Shown here in pieces: positions 33,632 through 45,831 of a stretch of 64,000 nucleotides of DNA. The DNA is taken from positions 89,802,334-89,866,333 of the forward strand of contig JAUPFV010000004.1 in the NCBI GenBank assembly GCA_036936605.1. The letters run 5' to 3'. The position numbers were made by a program, and so were the translations under genes. Source of the DNA: Limnanthes douglasii subsp. nivea. Lineage: Eukaryota; Streptophyta; Magnoliopsida; Brassicales; Limnanthaceae. The notes under the pieces were generated by a model. The model saw only the letters and a program-made list of their open reading frames with translations, was not told the DNA's origin and did no database searches. Positions within the stretch are counted from its first letter, which is position 1, and the number at the start of each line of letters is the position of its first letter.

Positions 33632-35976
33632 TTCTTCCTTGATACGAACTGCCCCCAACGTCTGTGGAGCCAGTGCTGTTGCATAACACTATCTTGCAAT
33701 CTTTTGACTGCTCCGGACAACTCCTACTTGTCCTTGAACAGCATATTTCAAACATTGGTGGACTGTTGAGGCCACTGCATGCATCCTAGAGAGCCAAGAC
33801 CTCCCTAAAATAACATTATAACAAGTGGGACAAATCATCACAATAAAAAGTATCCTAACCATCTTCTTAAAAGGGCCCTTGCCCAACAAAACTTCCTCTC
33901 CGAACTCCCCGATCACATCTGCTGAGCTCCGAGTGAAGCCCACAATTGATCTGTCCGAACGTTGAATTACAGCTAGATTTTTCAACCTTTTGTAAGAAGT
34001 TAAAAAGAGGATATTGGCTGAACTCCCAGTATCCACCAAGATTCGTCTTATGTCATTGCCCCCAATGGATGCTCCTATGACAACAACATCTTCATGAGGG
34101 CCAGCTATATCCCTTAAGTCATCTTCATCGAAAACAATGAAGGGAAATGGAATTTGTGATCTATAGGAGGTCATGCCTCCTTCTAGCTGGGTAGCTAAAG
34201 TATTAACGTGCCTCTTCCTTGAAGAAGCAGTAGGAGCTGTCATAGTATCCCCTCCGAAAATTGTGAGTGACTCAAAAAACTTAATAAGCCCGGAGACTGT
34301 TTTACAACGTTCCTCAATGGCATCCACTCTATTTCGAGTTGGATCAGGATCCAAGTACTCTGATTCTACATCAAATCTTTTGATTATAACCATAGCTCCC
34401 TCCGGAGCAGCATTCCTCGGACCAACCCGATGAGCATTATCAGGCCTATTTCCTACTCTTCTTTTGACATATTCCCCCAGCTTTCCTCTTTCAATTAAGT
34501 TCTGAACTTCTTGTTTTAAAGCGATACAATCGTCAGTGGTATGGCCAGTAGCATTATGATGCCGACATAAGGAATTATTACGATGTTCCCTAGGATATTG
34601 TAGTGCAGCCGGCCTCCTATAGTGTACTTCTTCCTTTGTTTTGTCATAAATGGTGGCCATATTTTCTTTTAACTCTGCAAACCACTCCGGTTGAACCCAT
34701 GGCCCTATCTTATTTCTAGATTGTTGACTCTGGGCAGGCGCAACTGGCTGAGATTGAGCTTTAGCCCTGTTATGTCCCTATCCGGTCTCCATTGCTTTGT
34801 TCCTGGACTGATTTTGGTTGGGGTTTGGTGCAACCGGGGCAGACCTCACCTGCCTCTGAACTCTAGTTTTCTTTGTTTCATCAACGTTGATTTGTTTTCC
34901 AACCTAATTCAGTAGACCCCCCCCCCCCCCCAAGTCATGTTTTTTTCTGGTCACTAAATCATCTAAATTTCCAGGGTTTAATCCCTGCCTTAAAGATGCT
35001 ATGGTTACTTGCTCAAAGCAGCCCGCCAACCCGTTTTTGGTGTTCACAAAACGACTTATGTATTCTTTTAATGATTCGTTTGGTTCTTGGGCACAATGGA
35101 TTATTGTGTCCTTATTGCCCTTCAATTCTTTACTCCCAACAAACTGCCTTCGAAAGGCGACCCAAAAGTATCGAAATTTCTGATGCAGCCTAGCGATATG
35201 CTGTAATACCACTTCAGAGCACTCCCCGTAAAGGATTGGGATAATGCTCTATAAAGTAACTTGTCATCATCATCGAAATTCATCATAAAGTTTTTAAATT
35301 GTTCCAAGTGGTTGTCCGGATCTTTGATGCCATCGTACTTCTCCATTTTTGTGCTATCGAACCTCTTAGGGAGGTTTCCGGACAGAATCTTAGAAGACAA
35401 TGGAGATTGTCCCCAATTCCGGCCACGACTGAAAACAGTATCCTCATTGGGAGTTACAAAGATACCTGGTTCATCGTGGAAGGCAAAAAGATCCACCAGC
35501 ATCCGGTCTACATGCCTCCGGCTGTGAGAGGATCCTTTGCCTATATTCCTCTTTAATTTACCATGTCTATCCCTTTTTCTTGAATACTTTTTAATCAACT
35601 TTTGCTTCTTTTTTTATCGGCCCTCATCACTGCTGGAGGATAAGGACTCTTCAACTCCATCCTCGTCTGAGGAGCTACCAGAAGACTCTGAGTCTGAGTC
35701 AGAACTCTCCACTGGCTTAGACCGGTGAGGCTTTTTGGAGCTAGCATGAGTCTTCTTGGTACTCACATGAGTCTTCGAAGGGTCATGCTCTCTAGGGTTG
35801 TCTGTATGATGAGCAACTGATGCTTTTGACTTATCTTTCATGCCTATATTAGCCTTCTCTGCCTTCAGAGCTTCTATCTTGCCCTTTAATCTATCACGCT
35901 CCTCGATGGTATATTCATCGTTCTCACCCACCACTTCAAGAAAAGCTGGTGGTACTTCCGGGGCGTCCGGATTCAT
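33632..35976 (-). pseudogene. gag: TE-2 gag-protease
   Basis: Starts MNPDAPEVPPAFLEVVGEN at 35976. Charged helix and Ser/Asp-rich segment, then capsid (35598-35122) with KMEKYDGIKDPDNHLEQF and FTGSALKWYYS, the retrotransposon-gag type core. The second capsid part is in another frame (35212-34904, NESLKEYISRFVNTKNGLAG). Nucleocapsid and protease are open together at 34660-33689 (323 aa): zinc-knuckle-like CRHHNATGHTTDDC, then RRILVDTGSSANILF, the catalytic DTG box, then GEEVLLGKGPFKKMV and NVILGRSWLSRMHAVA. Breaks: stop near 35614, frameshift near 35190, and a C14 run (34917-34930) at another frame change. Confidence 0.9.
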
Positions 35977-36026
35977 TCGGACTGATTTTTTCTGATGGTT
36001 CGAATGCTTGATTCAGGCACCGTCGT

Positions 36027-36045
36027 GCTCCCACTGTGGTCGCCA
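36027..36045 (-). other. TE-2 primer-binding site, tRNA-Arg type
   Basis: Minus strand TGGCGACCACAGTGGGAGC, complementary to the 3' end of a plant tRNA-Arg including CCA as I remember it. Separated from the LTR by att. Confidence 0.85.
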
Positions 36046-36048
36046 ATT

Positions 36049-36455
36049 TGGTGTGGTTTATTTTCGTCTAAGGGTAAGTTTGTAATTTTTGTTTAGAACT
36101 GTGTGGAAGTTTGAGAGTATTTAATGTTTGAGTAGAGAGTAAAGGGAGAATTAAGCAGCCTCGTTGTATTTAATTTTCATTACCCTCATTTAATGTTGGT
36201 GGTTAGGTATTTATACCCTTACATTTGGGCTTTATGGACTTTCGGGTCATGTTTAATGGACCCGGGTCAAGTTCAAAGACCCATGAGCTCTTAGTAGGAG
36301 AGCAGGCAGCTTAGTCAAGAAGTGATTAGGTATTAAGTACTTTAGTTCTGTTCGAACAGTCCAATGGATGAGGTGTCCGAACTGCCCCTGTCCGGTTAGG
36401 TAGATGGTGTCCGAAATGAGCCTGTCCGAAGAGATGACGGAATCCGGACTCATCA
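36049..36455 (-). repeat. TE-2 5' LTR
   Basis: 407 bp, TGGTGTGG to CTCATCA. TATA palindrome at 36205-36218, with one arm changed (aggtatttataccc). Confidence 0.9.
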
Positions 36456-36459
36456 GATA

Positions 36460-36960
36460 TAATTTTTAAAATTTATAAACTTGATAAAATTTATAAATTT
36501 AGTTTTTTGTGTAAATTGTTTTTTACGGCAAAATTAAATTTATAGATTTTATCAAATTTTAAAAGTGAAAAACGTTAAATTCGAAGGACTAAATAGAAAA
36601 AAAATGTTGAAAACTATTAAACGATTTTAACTTTATTGTGGCTAAAAACAAAATGTATTTTTCTATATTAATTTTATTAATTAACAAAAGATCTCAAAAC
36701 TTTATTAGATAAAATTTATCTCAATAAAAATCCATAAAACATAAGCACGACGAACCTTTTTATTTACTATAATTATTTGTGATAAAAAATTTAGTTCAAA
36801 ATATTTTATAGGTTTTTCAATAGAAAATTATATTTTTGAATTCCGTCAAAAAAATAATAATTTATATATAAAATTATCAAAAAAGTGTACATGTTATTAT
36901 TATTAATTTTTACATATTATTTTGTTTGTATTGTTTATATGGTAACTAAGAAAAGAATAT
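36460..36960. other. Very AT-rich sequence, no gene
   Basis: Right flank of TE-2. Nothing recognisable. Confidence 0.5.
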
Positions 36961-36965
36961 GAAAA

Positions 36966-37502
36966 TATCATTAGTTTTGTTTTTTTAAGACGAATAAAAC
37001 TAGATCCATGAAGTTTAAATTTTAAAATTTGTTTGAATAAAATTGCAAGCATACTTAACCCTCGCATCTACCTTTCTAGTTTCGCACATATCATCTAAAA
37101 ATTACATTTTACACCGTCCCGCAACTCTCGTCTCTCGTTTTGTAAATCTTGTTTCTCATCCCACAACTCTCATCCCTCGTCTCGGCATTTCCCATCCTAC
37201 AACTCTTATCTTTTGTCCTACAACTCGCGTATCTCGTATTTGCGTCTCTCATCTTGTAACTTTTATTTCATGTCGTGTAAATCTCGTTTCTCGTGTCTAC
37301 TTCTCTCGTCTATGAGTCTCTTGTATCTCTCTTATTTCCTCCCGCAACTATCGGTCTCCCATACTGCAACTAATTATTTTTCGTCTCACAACTCTTGGTC
37401 TCTTGTTTTTGTATCTCTCATATCTCATTTGTGCATCTTTCATCTCTCGTCAAAAAAAATTCAAAAATATCATTCATAGATCTAGTTTTGTTCTTTTTAA
37501 GA
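36966..37502. repeat. Repeat block with inverted arms and 'ctcgtctctcat'-type internal repeats
   Basis: Arms aaaactagatccatgaa (36996-37012) and ttcatagatctagtttt (37473-37489) are inverted with one mismatch. Between them are many degenerate short units such as tctcgtctctc and catctctcgt. A related block lies at 46005-46500. The left outer flank (atatcattagttttgttttt) also repeats directly at the right end. Possibly a MITE-like or satellite-derived family; the reading frames here are low complexity. Confidence 0.45.
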
Positions 37503-37989
37503 GTGAAATTAATGATAGTTTTAGAATTTATTTTCCCGGATAACAGTTTAAAAGATACTAAATATTTAAAATTATAATCACCAAAAATAAAAGAGAGAAA
37601 TAAATGTGTTTGATGATTTTGTATAAGAGGGTATTTGAAATATTATGAATAATAGCTAAATAATAAATAGAAAATAGAATAGCTAATTGGTCTTTTTGAG
37701 AAATATATGAAAATAAAGATATTAAGTGGATAATATATTTTTTTGCTGATTCCTAATCTATATTTTAATATTTTCTTAAAGATTAGTTTTTTGTTTTTTC
37801 TAATATTTGTTAAAATATAATTTATAAATTTTATCATAATTTCATGTATAATATTTATTGGGATACTACAAAATGAATAATTTTAAATAATATTGATTAT
37901 TCATCGAATAATTTTTTAGTTGTTTTAATCGATCAAAAATTATGTTTATATATATAATCATATTTAATAGTTAATTGAGGTATTCATAT

Positions 37990-38740
37990 CCATTAATTTA
38001 TCTAGAAATAGATTGAATTGAATAATAGAAAACTTAGGTTTTGCCACACTTTTTTTTCGGAGGGAACCCGCAGCCGCTACTCAGAGTGCAATGAGTGCGC
38101 ACAGAGTAAACCCTCAGTCTGACGCGATAGCCTGCAAACCAACGCCAGAAGGTAAACCACACAAGTGTGACAGGCTCAACCGAGAAAGCGTATGTAGAGG
38201 GACTCGAACTCATGACCTTTGGTCACAAGCACACCATACTCAACCAACTCGGCTACCCCCTTGGGGGCTAGGTTTTGCCACACTGTTCTCTCTGGTATTC
38301 ATGTCTTGAAGCGGAAGGGTTTTGATGATTTTAATTAGAAAATGATGATCTATGAAGGAACGAGATTGAAGCTCTAAAGAAACTCTGCCAATATACTAAA
38401 TAAAACAATCTCACTTAATTACAAAGAAATCCTCAATCCTTTTATTTAACTATCCACTTATATTTTTATTTTTTTCTATTCATTCTTTTATTATCTAACT
38501 CTTGCAATTAAGGCCTCATGGATTCACCACTACCAGGGACCACAAGCCTTATAGGATACTGAATTGTTTGATTAGAATACATTCTCTTTATGTACAATTT
38601 AGCCCAACCGGTATCCATATTTTATTAATAAAATCATAAGACTAAATATTATATATATATATATTATCTGTTGTTCCAATATTCCAATCGATTACTTTAA
38701 TTGGAGTTTACCACAATATGCTTGAATACTCTAAATTACA
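37990..38740 (-). repeat. Copia-type LTR copy (interrupted by SINE), probably 3' LTR or fragment
   Basis: Matches 44531-45257: cttgaagcgg...ttttgatgat, cattcttttattatctaact, ttgcaattaaggcctcatgg, ccaatattccaat and the end near ctaaattaca. The left part beyond about 38000 no longer aligns. The SINE at 38051-38268 split it. A short (AT)n lies near 38650. Confidence 0.55.
38051..38268 (-). mobile_element. Au-like tRNA-derived SINE
   Basis: On the minus strand it starts with a tRNA-like head: box A tagccgagttggttga and box B ggtcatgagttcgagtcc. The body includes gggtttactctgtgcgcac and gtagcggctgcgggttccc, which I recognise as Au SINE features, then an A8 tail. A perfect 16-bp target duplication, taggttttgccacact, flanks it (38035-38050 and 38269-38284). 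Mobilised by LINE machinery in trans; no protein. The family name is from memory; the SINE structure is direct. Confidence 0.88.
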
Positions 38741-41336
38741 CATGATGATATATTACAATTTATTATTTTGATGCAATATCCCACTTTGATCATTCATGTG
38801 TACTGCATTGTATTCATATGAATGTGCACTTATGTAATGATTTTACGTACAAATAATCACTTAACGTCTATCCATGTCAGGAGACAACTAACAACCAACC
38901 AAAGAGTTGCACTACGAATCATTTTGTGTAATATTTCCACAATAAATCAAATTGCTAACTATCACCTTAGTGGACATTTAACCTCTTATGGAGGGAATCA
39001 TGAAGGTAACACACGACCATGTAACCAACACGTGCCTATTATTCAATTGATGCTACTTAATTGGGATCGTTGAATTTTAAAACAACCGTGAAAATTGAAT
39101 TGTTTAATGATTCAATCTGGAGTACTAAAAATGACTTATTGTATTATTAATAACTTAAGTGTATGCATATGATAAAAATAAATTTTCAAATACTAAAACC
39201 TTATTCGAATTCGATTCTAAATTCAAATCAAAATCTCTACTTTAGTAAAAACAACAATTTGGATATCATGTAAACTAATAACCCTCACATCAATGTTGTG
39301 TTCATGAAAGACTTTGGACATTTTAAATATTAGCATAAATATATGGGAAATAGAAAGATAATTTTTCTACTTTAGTGTAATCTTAGATGAATTAAATTAG
39401 TTTGTTTTATATCATCTATTACCTTTATTATAAGGAATTCAATATCTTTACTATATTGAACGTTATTAAGAGTGCTACAAATTTTATCCCCATAAAATAT
39501 GCAGGTCGAAATCACTTGTCCTATAAAGTCATGCATTTAAATGATCTCTTTAATTTGCTGATTTTTTTTTATATCATCATGTGATGCTAGATACTTAATA
39601 TTAGATGACCTATATTATATGCACAATGGTTCATCTTCATAATTATTTAAGTATTTACTTGGGATAATTTATATCTTATCTTACATGAGCGTATAACAAG
39701 AGTTCAATTTTGATAATATATTAACTTTTTAAAATTTCCTAAATTTCCAAATAGGTCTTGAGATGTTTAACTAAGAAACTTATATTAAATCAACTCAAGC
39801 AAACTATAGTTTTTTGTTTTCATACCATCATCATTTAGCATGCTATTAATGAGTGTCGTATCTGATAAACTCATAGAACTATCAAGTATAATCCTAATTA
39901 TTCTTGGTTTATTAATACATAAGATGTATCACCTAAAAAAATCAGAATTAACATAAATTTCTTGATGAAATAGAGTAGGTCACCGTAACTTATGATAATT
40001 AATACAAAAACTAACCTTTAAATTTGAATCCACTTCCACTTAATTAATAAAATTCATAATAATCTACGATGTTAATCTTAAAATCAAAAGAATTTCAATT
40101 TTAATAGATTATAATATAATTAAATTGACACTTAAATTTAATATCATAAATGAATTTATAATTGTTATTGTCTATTAACTCTATTAAATTTGAATATAAA
40201 TGTTACAAAATTATTAATCTTCATGTAGATTGATTAACTTTTACAACTCGTCATTCTTAATTAATATTTTTCTTAAATTGTAACATATGTATGTGTATAT
40301 ATAATTTTCCTAATGTTACCATTCCGAAAGAAATGATCCTAATATTCATTTAATGAAGCTTAATTTCTAAAGTGTGTAAGATGTATGATGAATTTCTTAA
40401 AAAAAGTTATTTAAAATATAAAATATGGCTCTCTTAAAAGGTAATATTTTCATAATAAATGAAAATTATTTAGTGTAAAACTTTTGAATATCTTCACTAA
40501 ATTAATTTTCATTCTTGTGAGAATAGTCCATTTTAGACATTAAAAATCTAAATGTGATCCTATGGAAGCTTAAACTGAATTATCTCTTGTATACCATAAT
40601 TTCTTTAATATTTATGAAGCTTTTTATAGTTTTACATAAGCTAAAGCTTGGATTCTTATGTTTCGCCATAAATGATCTTAATGTACTTGTAGAACTCTTT
40701 ATAATATTACAAAAGCTGGAACCAAATTTTTTTGTTGATCATAAAAAAACTTAATGTTCTTGTGGAAGTTATTTATGTTAAAAAAAGGTGAAACCATATT
40801 CTTTTGTTGATCACAAAGAATGTTAATATTTTTGTGGAACTTCTTTTTTACTTTACAAAAGTTCAAGTTGAATTCTCATATAAACTACTACAATAAGTTA
40901 ACTTTAGACAACTTTTTAAGGATGTTAAGTTTATCCTTCATGAACAACTACAACTTCTTAATATTAAGTGAGAATATGAACATTGATTCTTAAAGATAAA
41001 AGATAAGATTATCGGGATACAATGGTCAAATATTTATCATTTTAATATAAACAAATTATTTATGATTCTTTCCCAATATCAAGGTTGTTCATTAAATATT
41101 TCTCCCAAACTAAATGCACTCAAAATAATTGAATCGTCTCATATCTAAAATTGGATAATAGATTTATATAATAATTGTTATAGAATAGAACTAATTTCAA
41201 ATGAAAATAATTATTATTGTATCAAAACTATATTTCTCAATGATAGACTTGTAAGGCTTTGCTTGTATCGACGTTCCTAAATGTCCAAAATTATTCAAAC
41301 AATGCTTTCTTTGTGTTAAAACTTAATACTCATTTT
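38741..41336. other. AT-rich sequence, no gene recognised
   Basis: Only short ORFs with no motif. Imperfect repeats around aagctt...ttttgttgatca near 40600-40830 give weak periodicity (ttgttgatcataaaaa and ttgttgatcacaaaga). If the flanking LTRs belong together, this would be the internal region of a non-coding element. Confidence 0.4.
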
Positions 41337-42816
41337 ACTAGTTATCTCCCTATTAAAAAAATTAATTAGGAATTATTGCACATCTGAATTGTGTAGACCC
41401 AAAAACTGAATCATGACATTGTTCACTGAACTTTCGTACCTCTGTTGAGTGGTAACCACCATGGATAGATATGACAAACTACTTGAACTTGTCAATGGAC
41501 TCCACATATATTGAAATTTATGTATAGAATAACAAAAATATCTATGAATATAATATCTACTTTTATAGTAACGTCTTCCTGATAACTCAAAAGAGTTCTA
41601 TTGTTTCGTATACATCTAATTTCCTTTATTTGGTTTGTTACATCTAATTTCATTTATTTGGTTTGTTCTCTTGTGTCAATCATATGAATAGTCATAATAA
41701 TCATGGGGGTTCTGAAGCATCTTATCAGTTAGATTACCTCACCTCTTTTTTAGAGATATAACATGGATGTTTTGTTATAAAAACTTATTTATTGTCCTAA
41801 TATTTCAATTTATTTATTTTTACTACTACATTAATTTAGGTAGCATCAGTGCAAGATGTATTAACTTTAATTCTTAGCGGATATAGTAGGTGTAAGCGCT
41901 TTACAGTTAATCTGTTTTGTAACTGCTCTATACTTTAATCGCCACCATATGTAAATAAGTTTTACCATTACTAAATTGTTTTCCATATAATGTATATGTT
42001 GAATAAATATCAAAGATCTTTGATAGTTGTAAGACAATAATAAATCACCATTATATGTAAAGATGTTTTATCATCACTTAGTCTTGATGATTTAATAAAT
42101 CTTCTGAATATGGATCAATGATCCCTAATAGCTGAATATAAATTGAAACATAAACTAGAATTACTTAAGCTTTGAAACTTGGTGTAGAATACTTATTCTT
42201 ATTATTAAATATATATTTTCTTTAGAAAGTTTTAGTTCCAAATCTTTTTATTTGTCAATTCTGAATTTTTGGGACTCAACTATTTGATTATTCAAAATTA
42301 GAGTTAAATCATCATATGAATCTCTGAATTCTAGATGGAAAAAAAGAATCATCTAAATATCAAGCCTTAAGATATGACCATCTGAAGTCAGTTAGGCATG
42401 CTCTTTTTTCGCACTCACTTGGAATATCCAAAAAAACTCAAAAATCACACTTTTGTTCAGAATGTGGTCTAATGTTTTGAATTTCAGGTCTCAAACTTGA
42501 AGTTTTAATTAGATCGAATTATTTTCTTATAAGATTTTACCATTGCCTTTAATATATATTTATTTGTATCGATTCTAAATTCAACCACTTTAAAAATTAA
42601 AATTTCTAAGTTTTGGCAATAATATTTATAATTGTATTGAAAATATTTCATGACATGTTTAAATAATTTTCCATGGGGTATTATCATTGTATATGATTGG
42701 ATTCTTTACCTCTTTAATAAATAGTAGTCCATTATCATAGTCTCGTAGATATCCATTTGATCATATAAATGTATCATTATTTCAATTTTATCTGAATATT
42801 TTGGAATAGATTACAG

Positions 42817-42857
<41 letters not shown>
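42817..42857. repeat. (AC)n(AT)n compound microsatellite
   Basis: AC run to 42830, then AT run to 42857. Confidence 0.95.
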
Positions 42858-42862
<5 letters not shown>

Positions 42863-43248
42863 AAAAAGGACTGAAATTTATCATATTAGGGGTTGTGATT
42901 GGGCATTCATATGTACCGTACTTGTCGTAATCAGTAGCGGGGATGGTAGGCTCCAGCGTGATATATATTACCTATGAAGCCAATACTTTAAGGTTAGAAA
43001 ATGTAGGTTTTATTCCATATCCATTCAGCAAAGCCTTTTATAAGGGCGGTCCCTAACTGGTCATGGTAACAAAACAAACCTTTCAACACTGAAAAACCAG
43101 TTATGCATGAGTATGTTACATGTGAACGCAATAATATAATCATCCCATAGGTGCTCATAAGCAGGAAATATGTGTAGTAGTCTTTCATAAGGGCAAGCTT
43201 ACACAACACAACTATCATTCCCTAAGTTGTGAGTCCCCAAACTCCCTT

Positions 43249-43296
43249 CCTTTCATGTATCCTGACATTGCTCCTTTCATGTATCCTGACATTGCC
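43249..43296. repeat. 24-bp tandem duplication
   Basis: cctttcatgtatcctgacat followed by tgct/tgcc, twice in a row. Copy 1 of the large repeat has the unit once. Confidence 0.9.
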
Positions 43297-43668
43297 CACG
43301 TGGGTGGGATAACACGTATGTCAATTAGTTTAATAGAATGAGCATATGAATGCTCGTATTGTATTACATACCACCATGACTTGACATTTATCTTACTATA
43401 TAAGACATAAATTTGACGTACGATAATACACTTTAAGAGTCTAAAGCATTTCAATGATGTGTTATATCTCATCTAGTGCTTAAACATATCAAAGGGAGAT
43501 GAATATCAATCAAACTCCATAAAAATAAAACAAACAATCTTTGGGCATACAAGTAATCACTTTATACACCTGAAAGTCCAAGTGCCAACAACAATAGGTA
43601 GTTACATCCCATAATATGATCGTACAATCACAACTCTAGATGCTTCCTAATTCGTCCATAATGGGTCA

Positions 43669-44517
43669 CTTAACTGTGAACTCCTAAACACATAGCACAA
43701 CATCCAAATAGAGAAAATATTCTGAATTATCAGTCAACTTAAACGTGCAAAACATGTTAAACAACATATAAGAAACGTGTTACTAAACCATAGATAAATT
43801 TATTAAACATAAATTAAATTGCAAACATATATACATATGATATAAAAATATTTGAATTTGTTGGGTGCACTTCTATATGGAGTATGTACAACAACCTCAC
43901 TCGGAAGCATCACAATAAAAAATAAAATAAAATAACATATATTATGGTTTTGAGGCTAAACCACTTGTCTATTTAAAATAATAACTGAATGATCATGTAT
44001 ATATTTGAATTTTAGATAAGATTAAAAAAACCACCTTAATTAGATAACTGAGCGCCAAGTTATGACTTTTTAAAGTCATGCACCTAAAGCAAAAATTTCA
44101 AAGCTGAAATTGGAGTATGAGTTCGTCATGGTGTCCATGATGTTGGTCGTGATAAATTGTACATGTACCAAGTTAGCCGCAACAATCGCCCCTTGGTAGC
44201 CTTGAACTCTCCATTTTTGGAATAAAATAGAAATCCTCACTTCTTGAATTTGAGTTTAATCCTTGAATTTTTTAAAGAATTAGTTATGCACATAAACAGA
44301 AATCTTGTTCTGAATTATGTGCCCTCAATCGCGCCAATAAATATCTAAACATTAGATTATGTGTTCATCTAAAACTTACTTATAAGTTTCTAAACATAAA
44401 TCATAATCTTAAAAGAGTCAAAGTCTTTTTCCCAGCCGAATCAGTTAAAAATTATTAATTGAATTTTGGGAGATTATACTTTTAGCTTGCATCCCCATAC
44501 GAAAAGGAACCATAGGC
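43669..44517. other. No gene recognised
   Basis: AT-rich. It would be the leader region of the minus-strand copia-type element if the primer site at 44518 is genuine. No gag seen. Confidence 0.4.
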
Positions 44518-44530
44518 GGCTCTGGTACCA
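44518..44530 (-). other. Copia-type primer-binding site (initiator Met tRNA)
   Basis: Minus strand TGGTACCAGAGCC, one base from the common plant copia site TGGTATCAGAGCC. It directly abuts the LTR-like block on its right. Confidence 0.6.
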
Positions 44531-45149
44531 CTTATAAGATCATACCTAATAATTAAATAAGATATCAATGCCCAAGATTTTATCCAAGATTTTTTAATTC
44601 CTATCAACTTTAAAAATAGAAATATAGAAGAACGAAAAACTTACGGTTTTGCCATAGCGATTCCCTCTATTATGCGTGTCTTGAAGCGGGAGCCTTTTGA
44701 TGACTCTAATTAAAGAACGATGAAGATGAGAGTTATGGATCTTGCAGTAACTTTTGAATTGGCATGAACACACCTAAATGAATGAGATTGAAGCCTTAGA
44801 TGATACATTAGAATAGATGTTAGAGAGAGAGAGAGAAAAAAAAAATAGATATGTAGCTTTTGGAAAAGTGACAGATTATGTTGTGATATTGAAACTATGA
44901 TTAGTGATTTTATATTACATTCAATGAAGTAGTTTCACATAGATCTCTCAACCCATTTACTTAATTATTCACTTATACTTTTTTCTCTATTCATTCTCTT
45001 ATTATCTAACTCTTGCATTTAGGTCTTAATGGATTCACCGCTACCATGGATCATAACCTTTATTTGGATTCTAAATCTCAATACTAAATTCGTGAATTAA
45101 AAGACCCTCCCACGATTTAGCCTAATCGATATCCATACTTTATTTATAA

Positions 45150-45183
<34 letters not shown>

Positions 45184-45257
45184 TGTTAGTCCAATATTCC
45201 AATTGATTATTATAATTGGAATTTACTCCAACATGCCTGAATATCCTAAATTTCACA
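44531..45257 (-). repeat. Copia-type LTR, probable 5' LTR on the minus strand
   Basis: On the minus strand it starts TGTGAAATTTAGG and runs through gttggagtaaattccaatta to cttataag before the primer site. Contains a GA run (44820-44838) and (ATT)11 at 45151-45183. Homologous to 37990-38740. Confidence 0.6.
45151..45183. repeat. (ATT)11 microsatellite
   Basis: Eleven perfect att units inside the LTR-like block. Confidence 0.95.
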
Positions 45258-45412
45258 TGTTGACACAACCAATTTTGTATTTGTTTATGATATAAAATTA
45301 TTATAAAATAAATTAAAATTTTAAATATAATTCACAATCTCATATAGTATTGTGCGAAGAATTTCAAACTCGTGTTTGATTACGATAATTAATTATATTA
45401 CTTGTTTTATTA

Positions 45413-45820
45413 GGCTTTGAACAGTAACTCGTCCTTGGACTATCACATTTGGTGACATATAGTCCCTGGACTTTCAAAAGTCCGTTCGTAGTCCCTCGAC
45501 TATCCAGTTTGGATAAAGTTAATCCCCTTGCATGTGTTGATTATCAATTTTTTTGACAAATAGTCCTTCAACTATTCATTTTCAATAAATTTAGTCCTTT
45601 GACATTCTATTTTTGATAGAGTTAGTCCCCTTAATAAACATGCGCATGGGACTAACTTTATCCAAACTGGATAGTCCAGGGACTATCAACGGACTTTTGA
45701 AAGTCCAGGGACTATATGTCACCAAACTGGATAGTCCATGGACTAGGAACGGACTTTTGAAAGTCCATGGACTATCTGCCACCAAAGTCGATAGTCCAGG
45801 GACGAGTTACTGTTCAAAGC
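45413..45820. mobile_element. Foldback MITE, Mutator-like
   Basis: Terminal inverted repeats of about 30 bp: gctttgaacagtaactcgtc at the left and the reverse complement, ending cagtaactcgtccctggac, at the right. Target duplication ttgttttatta, 11 bp, at 45402-45412 and 45821-45831. Inner parts are also inverted copies (tagtccctggactttcaaaa against cttttgaaagtccagggact), so most of the 408 bp can fold back. No coding capacity; the small frames here only read the repeat. TSD length suggests a MULE-type origin. Confidence 0.85.
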
Positions 45821-45831
45821 TTGTTTTATTA

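Larger units (their letters stand above)
26073..36455 (-). mobile_element. TE-2: youngest Tat-lineage element, same family as TE-1
   Basis: 5' LTR 36049-36455, primer site 36027-36045, gag-protease 35976-33629, pol to 30383, antisense gene 26924-29882 on +, polypurine tract 26480-26496, 3' LTR 26073-26479. Imperfect 5-bp duplication aatat (26068-26072) and gatat (36456-36460). The LTRs differ at about 12 of 407 positions by eye, near 3%. It still has frameshifts in gag, RT leader and integrase, so it is probably not autonomous. Confidence 0.93.
41337..43668. repeat. 2.3 kb repeat, copy 2
   Basis: Same order as 23558-25875 with scattered substitutions and small indels. It differs by (AC)n(AT)n in place of (AT)n and by a 24-bp tandem duplication at 43249-43296. 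No coding function recognised. Confidence 0.85.

Noticed and set aside
34917..34930. Poly-C runs (also 9331-9341, 13950-13961, 27520-27529, 55885-55898) as possible programmed frameshift sites
   Set aside because: Lengths and positions differ between copies, so slippage or sequencing/assembly error is the simpler reading.
37043..37479. Open frames of 88-90 aa
   Set aside because: Low-complexity translation of short tctcgt/catctc repeats; no motif and no plausible start context.
38240..38268. tRNA-gene-like sequence on the minus strand
   Set aside because: It has box A and box B but no cloverleaf 3' half, and it continues into a SINE body with an A-tail and target duplication.
41337..43668. 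Conserved 2.3 kb repeat as a duplicated protein-coding gene
   Set aside because: No frame stays open in both copies and indels are not in multiples of three.
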